Shown here piece after piece: positions 1-9,121 of a DNA stretch of 64,000 nucleotides. The position numbers and the translations under genes are program-made. Within the stretch, counting starts at the first letter, position 1, and every line of letters begins with the position of its first letter. The notes beneath the pieces are model-generated. The model saw only the letters and a program-made list of their open reading frames with translations. It was not told where the DNA came from and searched no databases. Location of the stretch: contig CAMDSC010000010.1 in NCBI GenBank assembly GCA_945907065.1, positions 1 to 64,000 of the forward strand, read 5' to 3'. The DNA is from Chitinophaga pinensis (lineage in GTDB: Bacteria; Bacteroidota; Bacteroidia; NS11-12g; UBA9320).

Positions 1-1
1 C

Positions 2-577
2 CGTACTTGGATTATCGTATTAGTAGTTTTAGGAATTCTATTTTTAGGTGGGTGCAATACCTACAATGGTCTTATTGGCAAAAGAAATGAAGTTGACAAT
101 AAATGGGCTAATGTTCAGTCACAGTATCAACGCCGGTTAGACCTTATCCCTAACCTTGTAAAAACAGTAAAAGGCTATGCTGATTTTGAAAAAAGCACCT
201 TGCAGGCAGTTGTTGAAGCTAGATCTAAAGCTACCAGTATTAATGTAACAGCTGATAATTTAGATGAAGCTACAATTGCTAAAATAAATGCTCAAATGGG
301 AGCTGTTAATAGTTCTTTAAGCCGATTATTAGCAGTTGTTGAAAATTACCCTGACTTAAAAGCTAACCAAAGTTTTCTAAAACTTCAGGATGAATTGGCC
401 GGAACTGAAAACCGTATTGCTGTGGCTCGTGATAACTTTAACGAAGTAGTTAAAGTATATAATAATGCTGCGCAAAAATTTCCATCAGTAATATTTGCCC
501 GTCTTTTAGGTTTTAAAACCAAACCATATTTCGAAGCCGAACAAGGAGCTGAAAAAGCACCAAAGGTAGAATTCTAA
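2..577 (+). CDS. lemA: LemA family protein (5' end truncated by window start)
   Basis: Frame open from base 2: RTWIIVLVVLGILFLGGCNTYNGLIGKRNEVDNKWANVQSQYQRRLDLIPNLVKTVKGYADFE..., a typical LemA N-terminus; the supplied ORF starts only at 200. Confidence 0.93.
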   Translation, partial: RTWIIVLVVLGILFLGGCNTYNGLIGKRNEVDNKWANVQSQYQRRLDLIPNLVKTVKGYADFEKSTLQAVVEARSKATSINVTADNLDEATIAKINAQMGAVNSSLSRLLAVVENYPDLKANQSFLKLQDELAGTENRIAVARDNFNEVVKVYNNAAQKFPSVIFARLLGFKTKPYFEAEQGAEKAPKVEF

Positions 578-1008
578 TGGCTTGGCGTCCATTTTCCAAG
601 GAGGAAGAACTCATAATTACAAAAGCTGTTGCTGAAGCCGAAAACGGTACCTCGGGTGAAATACGGGTGCATATTGACCGCTATTGCAAATCCGATCCGT
701 TATTAAAAGCTCAAAATTTATTTCACCATCTCAAAATGGATGAAACTGAATTGCGTAATGGTGTTATAATTTATATTTCTATTGATGATAAGCAGGTTGC
801 TATATATGGCGACAAGGGTATTAATGAAAAAGTAGAAACCGATTTTTGGGATACCACTTTGTCAAAAATGACCGAGCAATTTAAGCATGCAAAAATGGTT
901 GAGGGAATAGCAGCAGGACTTAAAGAAGCAGGACTTCGACTAAAAGAATATTTTCCAAAATCAGACAACGATACAAATGAACTATCTAATGAAATCAGTT
1001 ATAGCTAA
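577..1008 (+). CDS. TPM domain protein (TLP18.3/Psb32/MOLO-1 family)
   Basis: Short TPM-like protein directly after lemA: ITKAVAEAENGTSGEIRVHI...GVIIYISIDDKQVAIYGDKGI. Confidence 0.85.
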   Translation: MAWRPFSKEEELIITKAVAEAENGTSGEIRVHIDRYCKSDPLLKAQNLFHHLKMDETELRNGVIIYISIDDKQVAIYGDKGINEKVETDFWDTTLSKMTEQFKHAKMVEGIAAGLKEAGLRLKEYFPKSDNDTNELSNEISYS

Positions 1009-1756
1009 AATAGTTACTGCATTTCTGCTTTTCTTTTATGTCGGGCAAGCTTCAGCATTTGATGTTCCTAAAAAACCACAAGGCAATACGCGTTATATAA
1101 ACGATTATGCTAATCTTATTAACTTAGATGAGGAAAATTTCCTCAATCAAAAACTTCAAAAATACTGGGACAGCACTTCAACGGATTTGGTTGTTGTAAC
1201 TATAGAAACTCTGAACGGGGAAGAAGCTTTTGATGTTGGTTTAGAAATTTATAATACTTGGGGAATAGGTACTGACGACAAAGACAATGGAATTCTTATT
1301 CTAATTGCACACGAAAATGACGACCCAGCAAAACGTAAAATATGGATAACAACCGGTAAAGGAGCCGAAGGCTTTTTGCCTGATGGAGCAACCGGAAGTA
1401 TTATACGCAATACAATGGCTCCGGCATTTAAAGAAAAGATGTATGGCAAAGGAATAAATGCTGCCATTGACGAAATAATTGCCCGATCTAAAGGAGAATA
1501 TAAAAACACAGAAAAAGAACCAAAGGGGAAATTTCCTGTTTGGCTTATTATCCTTGTAGTAGTCTTAATTATCAGTTTTATGGGCCGCAATTCAGGTCCA
1601 GGTTCACGAACTTATGGTGGCGGTGGCTTGCTAGGCCCAACCATGTGGGGAGGTTTAGGTGGCGGATTTGGTGGTGGTTCATCAGGAGGAGGTGGATGGA
1701 GCGGCGGTTTTGGAGGTGGTATGAGTGGTGGCGGTGGTGCAGGAGGAAGCTGGTAA
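977..1756 (+). CDS. TPM domain protein with signal peptide, TM and Gly-rich C-terminal tail (YgcG-like)
   Basis: NDYANLINLDEENFLNQKLQKYWDSTSTDLVVVTIETL... plus TM and GGGG/SGGGW tail; the start may be the ATG at 989. Confidence 0.88.
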   Translation: MNYLMKSVIAKIVTAFLLFFYVGQASAFDVPKKPQGNTRYINDYANLINLDEENFLNQKLQKYWDSTSTDLVVVTIETLNGEEAFDVGLEIYNTWGIGTDDKDNGILILIAHENDDPAKRKIWITTGKGAEGFLPDGATGSIIRNTMAPAFKEKMYGKGINAAIDEIIARSKGEYKNTEKEPKGKFPVWLIILVVVLIISFMGRNSGPGSRTYGGGGLLGPTMWGGLGGGFGGGSSGGGGWSGGFGGGMSGGGGAGGSW

Positions 1757-1849
1757 TCACAATTTAGATTTTTGATTTGCGATTTACATTGCAATAAACT
1801 TTTTAATCCTAAATTCGTAATTTTTAATTCCTAATTCGTAATTAATGTT

Positions 1850-2572
1850 ATGCTCGATCAACTAAAATTGGATAATATCCTTTTCATAGATATTGAAACT
1901 GTTCCTCAATACAGTAAATATGATGAACTGAACGACCGTTGGAAAGCTTTATGGGATAAAAAAGCTGGTTACTTAGCTCGTAATCAAGAAACGCCAGAAG
2001 AATTGTATAACCGTGCCGGTATTTATGCCGAGTTTGGAAAGATAATTTGCATATCAGCTGGATTTTTAAGCCGTAGTGGAAATGGTTGGTCATTCAGGGT
2101 AAAGTCCTTTTATGGCCATGATGAAAAATTGGTTTTAAAAGAATTTTCAGAATTACTTAACAGCCGGTTTTCAGATACAGGAAAAGCTCTTTGTGCCCAT
2201 AATGGTAAGGAGTTTGACTTTCCATACCTTGGCCGCAGGATTTTAATAAATGAATTGCCTTTGCCCTATATTTTAGATTTAGCCGGTAAAAAGCCCTGGG
2301 AAGTGAGCCATATTGATACCATGGATTTATGGAAGTTTGGGGATTTTAAAAGCTTTACATCTCTGGATTTATTAGCTGCCGCATTTGATATTTCTTCTCC
2401 AAAGGATGATATCGATGGAAGCCATGTTTATGGGGTTTATTACAACGAAACCGATGGACTAGAACGCATTAAAACCTATTGTGAAAAAGACATTGCCACA
2501 CTGGCAAGGGTTTTATTAAAGTTTACAGGGAAAGGTACTTTTGAGGATGAGGATGTGGTGATTTTGAAATAA
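1850..2572 (+). CDS. 3'-5' exonuclease (PolB-like, predicted)
   Basis: DEDD-like motifs: FIDIETVPQY, AHNGKEFDFPYLGRR, YCEKDIATLARV. Confidence 0.82.
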   Translation: MLDQLKLDNILFIDIETVPQYSKYDELNDRWKALWDKKAGYLARNQETPEELYNRAGIYAEFGKIICISAGFLSRSGNGWSFRVKSFYGHDEKLVLKEFSELLNSRFSDTGKALCAHNGKEFDFPYLGRRILINELPLPYILDLAGKKPWEVSHIDTMDLWKFGDFKSFTSLDLLAAAFDISSPKDDIDGSHVYGVYYNETDGLERIKTYCEKDIATLARVLLKFTGKGTFEDEDVVILK

Positions 2573-2587
2573 TTGAAGATAGAATAA

Positions 2588-3466
2588 ATGATAAAAATAT
2601 TTACCCCAAAACTATGGAAAGAATACAGTTTGATAGACTGTGGTGACTTTGAAAAACTGGAACAGTTTGGGCCATATACCCTTCGCAGACCAGAACCACA
2701 AGCCGTTTGGCGAAAGGGACTAAGCGAACAGGACTGGCAAAAAAAAGCCGATGTGGTTTTTAAAGCATCGACTAGCCACAAAGGCGAATGGGTAACTAAA
2801 CCCGGATTTAAAGAACCGTGGAATATTTCCTACTATCTACCCGATGCCGAACTAAAATTTAAACTTCACCTAACAGCATTTAAGCATGTTGGCATTTTTC
2901 CAGAACAAGCTGAAAATTGGGAGTATATTTTTAAAACAATTGGTAATTATAAGGCAGATGTAAGGGTGCCAAAAGTATTAAATTTATTTGCTTATACAGG
3001 CGGTGCAAGCTTGGCTGCAAGAGCAGCCGGAGCCGATGTTACCCATGTGGATTCTGTAAAACAGGTTATAAACTGGGCCAATGACAATCAAAATTTATCC
3101 AAACTTAAAGACATTCGCTGGGTGGTAGAAGATGCCATGAAATTTGCGGAGCGAGAAGCCAAACGTGGAAATTTATACAACGGAATTATTCTTGACCCGC
3201 CGGCTTATGGCATTGGTGCCAGCGGCGAACGCTGGAAACTGGAAGAAATGATTGATAAATTACTAAAAGTGCTTAGTAACATTCTACATCCCGAACATCG
3301 CTTTTTGGTTTTAAACTCCTATTCACTTGGATTTAGCAGTTTAATAGTTAAAAATTTATTAGAAAGTAATTTTAAGAATATCAAAAACCTTGAAATAGGT
3401 GAATTGGTGCTTCCGGCTAAATCGGGATTGGATTTGCCTTTGGGGGTAATTGGAAGGTTTCAATAG
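2588..3466 (+). CDS. class I SAM-dependent methyltransferase (RlmI/RlmK-like)
   Basis: VLNLFAYTGGASLAARAAGADVTHVDSVKQVINWANDN...GIILDPPAYGIG motifs. Confidence 0.85.
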   Translation: MIKIFTPKLWKEYSLIDCGDFEKLEQFGPYTLRRPEPQAVWRKGLSEQDWQKKADVVFKASTSHKGEWVTKPGFKEPWNISYYLPDAELKFKLHLTAFKHVGIFPEQAENWEYIFKTIGNYKADVRVPKVLNLFAYTGGASLAARAAGADVTHVDSVKQVINWANDNQNLSKLKDIRWVVEDAMKFAEREAKRGNLYNGIILDPPAYGIGASGERWKLEEMIDKLLKVLSNILHPEHRFLVLNSYSLGFSSLIVKNLLESNFKNIKNLEIGELVLPAKSGLDLPLGVIGRFQ

Positions 3467-3469
3467 TGC

Positions 3470-3535
3470 TTTGTCATTCCGACAAAGGAGGAATCTCTCT
3501 ATAAAATTATATACCTCGTGCCTCGGAATGACAAA
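3470..3535. repeat. REP/MITE-like palindromic intergenic element
   Basis: Perfect 12-bp terminal inverted repeat TTTGTCATTCCG (3470-3481) / CGGAATGACAAA (3524-3535) enclosing GACAAAGGAGGAATCTCTC. Confidence 0.75.
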
Positions 3536-3620
3536 TCTTTGAAAAAATTTGAATTGTTTAAAATTTGTTCTTAATACCAATCAATCCCGCTTAAATTTGC
3601 AACATACAAAAACTTAATAC

Positions 3621-4277
3621 ATGAAATTTTTTATAGACACAGCCAATCTTGACCAAATACGTGAAGCTCAGGATTTAGGAGTTTTAGATGGTGTAACTAC
3701 CAATCCATCGTTAATGGCAAAAGAAGGAATTACAGGAACTGAAAATGTTCTTAAACATTACAAAGCAATTTGTGATATTGTAGATGATAATGTGAGTGCT
3801 GAAGTTATCGCCACAGATTATGAAGGTATGATTAAGGAAGGAGAGGAGTTGGCCAAAATTGACCCTAAAATTGTGGTTAAAATCCCAATGATAAAAGATG
3901 GTATAAAAGCTATTAAGTATTTTTCAAACAAAGGAATTCGTACCAATTGCACTTTGGTATTCTCCGCCGGCCAAGCCATTATAGCTGCCAAAGCAGGGGC
4001 TACTTTTTTATCGCCATTCATTGGCCGAATAGATGATATGAACTGGGATGGAATAGATTTGATTCACCAGATTTCAAATATTTATAGCATTCAGGGATAT
4101 GATACTGAAATACTGGCTGCCAGCGTCCGCAATTCCTTGCATATTGTAAAATGTGCCGAAGCTGGCGCTGATGTGGTAACCTGTCCTTTATCAGCAATAC
4201 TTGGATTACTAAAACACCCGTTAACTGATATCGGGCTCGCACAATTTTTAGCAGACCACAGAAAAGCAAATTCATAA
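3621..4277 (+). CDS. transaldolase / fructose-6-phosphate aldolase-like, short form
   Basis: MKFFIDTANLDQIREAQDLGVLDGVTTNPSLMAKEG ... KIPMIKDG ... TNCTLVFSAGQA. Confidence 0.95.
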   Translation: MKFFIDTANLDQIREAQDLGVLDGVTTNPSLMAKEGITGTENVLKHYKAICDIVDDNVSAEVIATDYEGMIKEGEELAKIDPKIVVKIPMIKDGIKAIKYFSNKGIRTNCTLVFSAGQAIIAAKAGATFLSPFIGRIDDMNWDGIDLIHQISNIYSIQGYDTEILAASVRNSLHIVKCAEAGADVVTCPLSAILGLLKHPLTDIGLAQFLADHRKANS

Positions 4278-4291
4278 TAATGACTAAATAT

Positions 4292-4340
4292 TAATGGTAA
4301 ATGGTTAATTATTAGAATTGCAATTACCCATTTACCATTA
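4292..4340. repeat. AT-rich long inverted repeat in the fsa-like / glycosyltransferase spacer
   Basis: TAATGGTAAATGGTTAATT (4292-4310) vs AATTACCCATTTACCATTA (4322-4340): 19-bp arms with one mismatch, 11-nt loop. Confidence 0.75.
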
Positions 4341-4362
4341 CCAATTTACAACTTACCATTAA

Positions 4363-5091
4363 TTGAAAAACATCGTCATCATACCAACTTACAACGAGCG
4401 TGAGAACATAGAACTCATGATTAGAAAGGTATTTTCATTAAAAATGCCTTTTGATTTGTTGGTTATTGATGATTGCTCTCCTGATGGAACCGGTGCAATT
4501 GTAAAACAGTTACAAACTGAATTTAGCGATAAACTTCATTTACTGGAACGGTCAGGTAAATTAGGTTTAGGAACCGCCTATATCGCTGGGTTTAAGTGGT
4601 GTCTGGAAAAAGGATATGATTACATCTGCGAAATGGATTGTGATTTTAGCCATAATCCTGATGATTTATTAAAATTGCAAAAAGCGTGTGATATAGGCGG
4701 TGCCGATTTATCAGTTGGTTCGCGTTATGTTAATAATTTGGTAAACGTGGTAAATTGGCCAATGGGTAGAGTGCTTTTAAGCTACTTTGCAAGCATGTAC
4801 GTTCGTATTATTACAGGAATGGATGTTATGGATACCACCGCAGGTTTTGTTTGCTATAAACGCAAAGTTTTAGAAAAAATAGAACTTGATAAGGTTCATT
4901 TCAAAGGATATGCTTTCCAAATAGAAATGAAGTTTACTGCGATTAAATATGGTTTTAACTTGAAGGAAGTTGCTATCATCTTTACTGACCGCACAGCGGG
5001 AGAAAGCAAAATGAGTAAAGGAATTATACGGGAAGCTTTTTTGGGAGTTATTCAACTAAAAATCAGTAGTTGGTTTAGGGATTGGAAATAA
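4363..5091 (+). CDS. polyprenol monophosphomannose synthase-like family 2 glycosyltransferase
   Basis: IIPTYNERENIELMIRKVF...VIDDCSPDGTGAIV...EMDCDFSHNPDDL...GSRYV; TTG start. Confidence 0.92.
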   Translation: MKNIVIIPTYNERENIELMIRKVFSLKMPFDLLVIDDCSPDGTGAIVKQLQTEFSDKLHLLERSGKLGLGTAYIAGFKWCLEKGYDYICEMDCDFSHNPDDLLKLQKACDIGGADLSVGSRYVNNLVNVVNWPMGRVLLSYFASMYVRIITGMDVMDTTAGFVCYKRKVLEKIELDKVHFKGYAFQIEMKFTAIKYGFNLKEVAIIFTDRTAGESKMSKGIIREAFLGVIQLKISSWFRDWK

Positions 5092-5094
5092 AAT

Positions 5095-5508
5095 CTACCA
5101 AGGAATCAATAAAATCCCCCACAATGCAATTATTGCCCCAGTTGAATATATCCAATAACCTGTGCTTTTGGGAGGTACTGTTACAAGTTGAGTATTTGTT
5201 TTACCCGCTGTAACCTTTACTTCTTTGTTTAAATCTAATTCTTTTTTAAGATTATCAGATTCACCAGAAAAATGAATTGTATTTACTCCTTCAGGAACAT
5301 TTTTGATAGCAATACTTTTAACATACTTATATTTTACAAGCAGAGAGTCATTGAAAGTTAAATTAGAATATTCGGAAGATGTTGGTCTAACAACTATATT
5401 TCCAGAATTTGGAGATGGATTTCCATAGTTTACAACAATATTTTTAGCGCAAGAGCTAAAAATCAATAAGGCTGAAAATAAAATTAAAGTTGAATTTTGT
5501 GCTTTCAT
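5095..5508 (-). CDS. hypothetical lipoprotein with C-terminal hydrophobic segment
   Basis: Lipobox-like LLIFSSC near the N-terminus; C-terminus GYWIYSTGAIIALWGILLIPW. Confidence 0.65.
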   Translation of the reverse strand: MKAQNSTLILFSALLIFSSCAKNIVVNYGNPSPNSGNIVVRPTSSEYSNLTFNDSLLVKYKYVKSIAIKNVPEGVNTIHFSGESDNLKKELDLNKEVKVTAGKTNTQLVTVPPKSTGYWIYSTGAIIALWGILLIPW

Positions 5509-5566
5509 AAATTTTATATTTTAAAAATTTAAACGGTCATAATAAAAAATAGTTTCACACTAATTG

Positions 5567-6307
5567 TTATTTTTTTGTCAACCATTCCTCTGCTCTCTCC
5601 AAATCTTCAGGGGTATCAATAGCAATACTTTGAAAATCAGTTTCCAGTACTTTTATCAAAAAACCATTTTCCAGCCAGCACAATTGTTCCAAACTTTCCA
5701 TTTTTTGTAAAGGTGTTTCAGTCAGTCTAACAATATCCATCAGAATATTTGTTTTATAACCATACACCCCTAAATGCTTAAAATAAACCGGAAAATCAGG
5801 CAACGTTTCCTTATCATCACGCTTGTAGGGAATAGGGCTACGGCTAAAGTATAATGCAAAATCGTCTCTATCTGTTACCACCTTAACCACATTAGGGTCA
5901 TTTAATTCTTGAGCTGAATCAATTCGCTTTTTTAAAGTAGCTATTCCCGTTCCAGGATCTTGCAAGGCTTTAACAACCATGTTAATTTGTTGTGGTAAAA
6001 TAAACGGTTCATCCCCTTGAATGTTAATAATAATATCCGGCTTGGAATCCAGATGAGCTATGGCTTCTGCAATTCTCTCTGTTCCATTTATACAATTTTC
6101 AGAAGTCATAATTACTTCGCCACCAAATGACTTTACGTGGTCGTAAATACGGCTGTCATCTGTTGCCACAGCTACATAATCCAATCCACTGGAACAGGCC
6201 TGGTCATAAACTCGTTGAATCATGCTTACTCCGTTAATTATGGCTAAAGGTTTTCCAGGAAAACGGGTAGAGGCAAAGCGGGCAGGAATTATGGCGGCTG
6301 TATTCAT
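5567..6307 (-). CDS. kdsB: 3-deoxy-manno-octulosonate cytidylyltransferase (CMP-KDO synthetase)
   Basis: AIIPARFASTRFPGKPLAIINGVSMIQRVYDQA...NIQGDEPFI; ATG at 6307 preferred over the TTG at 6316, which lies inside a -7-like box. Confidence 0.95.
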   Translation of the reverse strand: MNTAAIIPARFASTRFPGKPLAIINGVSMIQRVYDQACSSGLDYVAVATDDSRIYDHVKSFGGEVIMTSENCINGTERIAEAIAHLDSKPDIIINIQGDEPFILPQQINMVVKALQDPGTGIATLKKRIDSAQELNDPNVVKVVTDRDDFALYFSRSPIPYKRDDKETLPDFPVYFKHLGVYGYKTNILMDIVRLTETPLQKMESLEQLCWLENGFLIKVLETDFQSIAIDTPEDLERAEEWLTKK

Positions 6308-6313
6308 CGGGTG

Positions 6314-6321
6314 CAAAAGTA
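6314..6321 (-). promoter_or_regulatory. Bacteroidota -7 box TACTTTTG, 6 nt from the kdsB ATG
   Basis: TACTTTTG-CACCCG-ATG on the minus strand; no clear -33. Confidence 0.45.
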
Positions 6322-6334
6322 AATTTATTTTTTA

Positions 6335-6354
6335 CAGTTCACTAAAGTGAACTG
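6335..6354. repeat. perfect 20-bp palindrome CAGTTCACT-AA-AGTGAACTG
   Basis: Read directly; first of three related palindromes. Confidence 0.8.
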
Positions 6355-6378
6355 CAATGGATTGGTATATTAAATTCT

Positions 6379-6403
6379 ATTGCCGTTGTGCTTTAGCCAA
6401 CAG
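6379..6403. repeat. imperfect palindrome ATTGCCGTTGTGCTTTAGCCAACAG (same family)
   Basis: GTTG.GCT-TT-AGC.AAC hairpin with a CTTTA core. Confidence 0.55.
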
Positions 6404-6410
6404 AACATTA

Positions 6411-7181
6411 TTATTTTCCAAATCCTTCCAACCCCATTCCAAACAAAGCAAAGTCATATTTCACAGGGTCAGTTTTATCAAATTTGCGAAGTTCTGAGGT
6501 TAACAGTTCTGCGGTATCCCAATTGCTTTTCTCAGTATTCAATAATCCTAAAGCATTGGCCACTCTAAGTACATGCACATCCAAAGGGCAAATTAATTGG
6601 GATGGGTTAATGGATTTCCAAATACCAAAGTCTACACCCTTGTCATCGTCTCTCACCATCCAGCGTAAATACATATTCAAACGCTTACAAGCAGATTTCT
6701 TAATTGGCGTGGCAATATGTTTTTTACTCCGCAAAGGAGCATACGATAAATTAAAGCACGACGTATGAAAATTTTCTAGGCCAGATTTAACCGTTTTATC
6801 ACCCATTTTAGGAAGAAACATCAATTCTAAGGAATCATGTTCTTTATAAAAGCCCCTGAAGGCTTCTATAATAAAAAGTAAATCTGTGCTATTAAATGTT
6901 CTATGAACAAAAGCTTCAAATTTTTTAAGTTCAATAGGAGAGTGGTTAGTTATGAAATCATAAGGCTTTTCATCCATTAAATGCATCAATCTGTTGCAAT
7001 TATTAATGATAGATTTCCTGTTTCCCCAAGCCAAAATTGCTGCAAAGAATCCTGATATTTCAATATCTTGCTTTAATGAAAACCGATGTGGTATTCCTAA
7101 AGGGTCATTTTGCAAAAATGAAGGATGGTTGTATTTTTCTACTTTTTCATCCAGCAGTTCTTTCAATTCGGTCGTTTTCAT
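6411..7181 (-). CDS. TIGR02757-family protein
   Basis: ELLDEKVEKYNHPSFLQNDPLGIPHRFSLKQDIEISGFFAAILAWGNRKSIINN. Confidence 0.85.
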   Translation of the reverse strand: MKTTELKELLDEKVEKYNHPSFLQNDPLGIPHRFSLKQDIEISGFFAAILAWGNRKSIINNCNRLMHLMDEKPYDFITNHSPIELKKFEAFVHRTFNSTDLLFIIEAFRGFYKEHDSLELMFLPKMGDKTVKSGLENFHTSCFNLSYAPLRSKKHIATPIKKSACKRLNMYLRWMVRDDDKGVDFGIWKSINPSQLICPLDVHVLRVANALGLLNTEKSNWDTAELLTSELRKFDKTDPVKYDFALFGMGLEGFGK

Positions 7182-7846
7182 AGATTTCGAAACGGTGAAC
7201 TATCATTATGAATTTTTATAGCCTTTCGGGTTAACCAAACTCCTAAAATTAAGGAAACAATAGCTCCCAATTGAATTAAGGGAATATTATTTATAAATAA
7301 AAAATAGTCATATGAACCGTGCAAAACAACAGCACCTCCAATACCCAGCCATGTATTAAACGTGTGATTGCCATTAAACTTAGCCTTTGCTAAAAAATAT
7401 CCCATAACAGCTGCAAAGGTGGTATGAGCCGGAACCGCAGTAAAAGCTCTCATTATTCCTACACCCGAACCATGCTCAAATACATAAAAAATATTTTCAA
7501 TAAAGGCAAAACCTAGAGAAACCATCACACTGTAAAGAATCCCATCATACGGTTCATCCACATAGGATTTTTTCATAATTCGCCTAACAAAAAAGAACTT
7601 ACTTATTTCCTCACTAAAGCCAACCACAATGTAGGCATAAAACGCCAAATATAAATTGCTGCCTTCTTGAGTAAACCCATAATGTTGCCATAAGCCTTCA
7701 AATAGAATAGCCGGAAAAATACTGATGCATCCCCCTAAGAAGGCAAAAAACAACATTCTTAAAGGTTCCTTATCAAATTTATCCTTGTGGTAAAACCAAA
7801 AGATGAGATAAAGAACCGGGGCTGCAGCGATGGCTAATAACAACAT
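7178..7846 (-). CDS. PrsW family intramembrane metalloprotease
   Basis: Multi-TM; GFSEEISKFFFVR, FAFIENIFYV and PAHTTFAAVMGYFL motifs. Confidence 0.9.
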   Translation of the reverse strand: MLLLAIAAAPVLYLIFWFYHKDKFDKEPLRMLFFAFLGGCISIFPAILFEGLWQHYGFTQEGSNLYLAFYAYIVVGFSEEISKFFFVRRIMKKSYVDEPYDGILYSVMVSLGFAFIENIFYVFEHGSGVGIMRAFTAVPAHTTFAAVMGYFLAKAKFNGNHTFNTWLGIGGAVVLHGSYDYFLFINNIPLIQLGAIVSLILGVWLTRKAIKIHNDSSPFRNL

Positions 7847-7964
7847 TAATATTTATGATTTTAACTTTTTCAATCTGTAATAAAGTTGAAATGGTTGTAA
7901 AGGTGAATAGTTGGGCTCATATTAACCAATCACTATTTTAATCTATTCAACCACTCTAACAAAA

Positions 7965-9101
7965 TTACAATGCGTTATTTAGATCTTCTATCAAATCATT
8001 CACGTCTTCAATGCCAACGCTCAATCGAATTAACGAATCTACCAATCCTGATTTTAAACGTTCCTCACGGGGAATAGATGCATGAGTCATACTTGCAGGA
8101 TGTCCGCAAAGCGATTCAACACCGCCTAAAGATTCTGCCAATGAAAACAGGTGAGTATTGGATAAAAATTTATGGGCATCTGCTATAGAATCACTTTTTA
8201 AAGTAAACGACATCATACCTCCAAAATCTTTCATCTGTTTATTTGCAATGTCATGGTTGGCATGATCTGTAAATCCGGGCCAATACACTTTATCTACCTT
8301 AGGGTGGCTTCTTAAAAATTCAGCTATTTTCCGTCCGTTTTCACAATGGCGTTCCATTCTTAAATGCAGGGTTTTAATTCCTCGTAAAACTAAAAAACAA
8401 TCTTGTGGTCCGGGAACGGCACCACATGAATTTTGCAAAAAGGCCAATTTTTCATGCAGTAATTCATCTTTTCCAACTAAAGCCCCCATCACTACATCCG
8501 AATGACCGTTGATGTATTTTGTAACACTGTGCATCACCAAATCAGCTCCTAAATCCAGTGGATTTTGCAAATAGGGGGAAGCAAAGGTATTATCAACAAC
8601 CGATAGAATATTATTAGCTTTTGCGACTTTGGTTATGGCTTCAATATCAATAATCGTAAGCATTGGGTTAGTTGGTGTTTCCATCCACACCATTTTAGTA
8701 TTTGGGTTTATAAGCTTCGCAAAATTCTCTGCATTACCCAAATCAGTGAAATGAAATTTTATACCATAATTTTCAAAAACCTTGGTAAAAATACGGTAGG
8801 AACCTCCATACAAATCATTGGTAGAAATAACTTCATCGCCTGGTTTTAAAAGCTTTGCAATAGTATCAATAGCACCCATTCCGCTGCTGAAACACAAGCC
8901 CCAATTCCCATTTTCCAAAGCTGCTAAATTATCTTGTAACTGAGTACGGGTTGGATTGTGAGTTCTTGAATATTCGTAGCCGTCATGGTCGCCCGGGCTT
9001 CTTTGAACATACGTTGACGTTTGATAAATTGGAGTCATAATAGCTCCTGTTTCCGGATCGGGATGTACTCCGGCATGTAATACTTTGGTGGCAAATTGCA
9101 T
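7965..9101 (-). CDS. metB: cystathionine gamma-synthase / Cys-Met metabolism PLP-dependent enzyme
   Basis: FATKVLHAGVHPDPETGAIMTPIYQTSTY...MHSVTKYINGHSDVVMGA. Confidence 0.92.
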   Translation of the reverse strand: MQFATKVLHAGVHPDPETGAIMTPIYQTSTYVQRSPGDHDGYEYSRTHNPTRTQLQDNLAALENGNWGLCFSSGMGAIDTIAKLLKPGDEVISTNDLYGGSYRIFTKVFENYGIKFHFTDLGNAENFAKLINPNTKMVWMETPTNPMLTIIDIEAITKVAKANNILSVVDNTFASPYLQNPLDLGADLVMHSVTKYINGHSDVVMGALVGKDELLHEKLAFLQNSCGAVPGPQDCFLVLRGIKTLHLRMERHCENGRKIAEFLRSHPKVDKVYWPGFTDHANHDIANKQMKDFGGMMSFTLKSDSIADAHKFLSNTHLFSLAESLGGVESLCGHPASMTHASIPREERLKSGLVDSLIRLSVGIEDVNDLIEDLNNAL

Positions 9102-9105
9102 GGTG

Positions 9106-9113
9106 CAAATTTA
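9106..9113 (-). promoter_or_regulatory. -7 box TAAATTTG, 4 nt from the metB-like ATG
   Basis: TAAATTTG-CACC-ATG on the minus strand. Confidence 0.45.
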
Positions 9114-9121
9114 TCCAATTT

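Noticed and set aside
1540-1794. ORFs 1540-1767 (+), 1578-1760 (-) and 1612-1794 (-)
   Set aside because: Alternative-frame translations of the Gly-rich tail of the TPM gene; Trp/Arg-, His- or Pro-rich low-complexity artefacts
3359-3580. 73-aa antisense ORF
   Set aside because: Overlaps the 3' end of the methyltransferase and the palindromic element at 3470-3535
6484-6768. 94-aa antisense ORF and others over the TIGR02757 gene
   Set aside because: Shadow ORFs opposite a convincing coding frame
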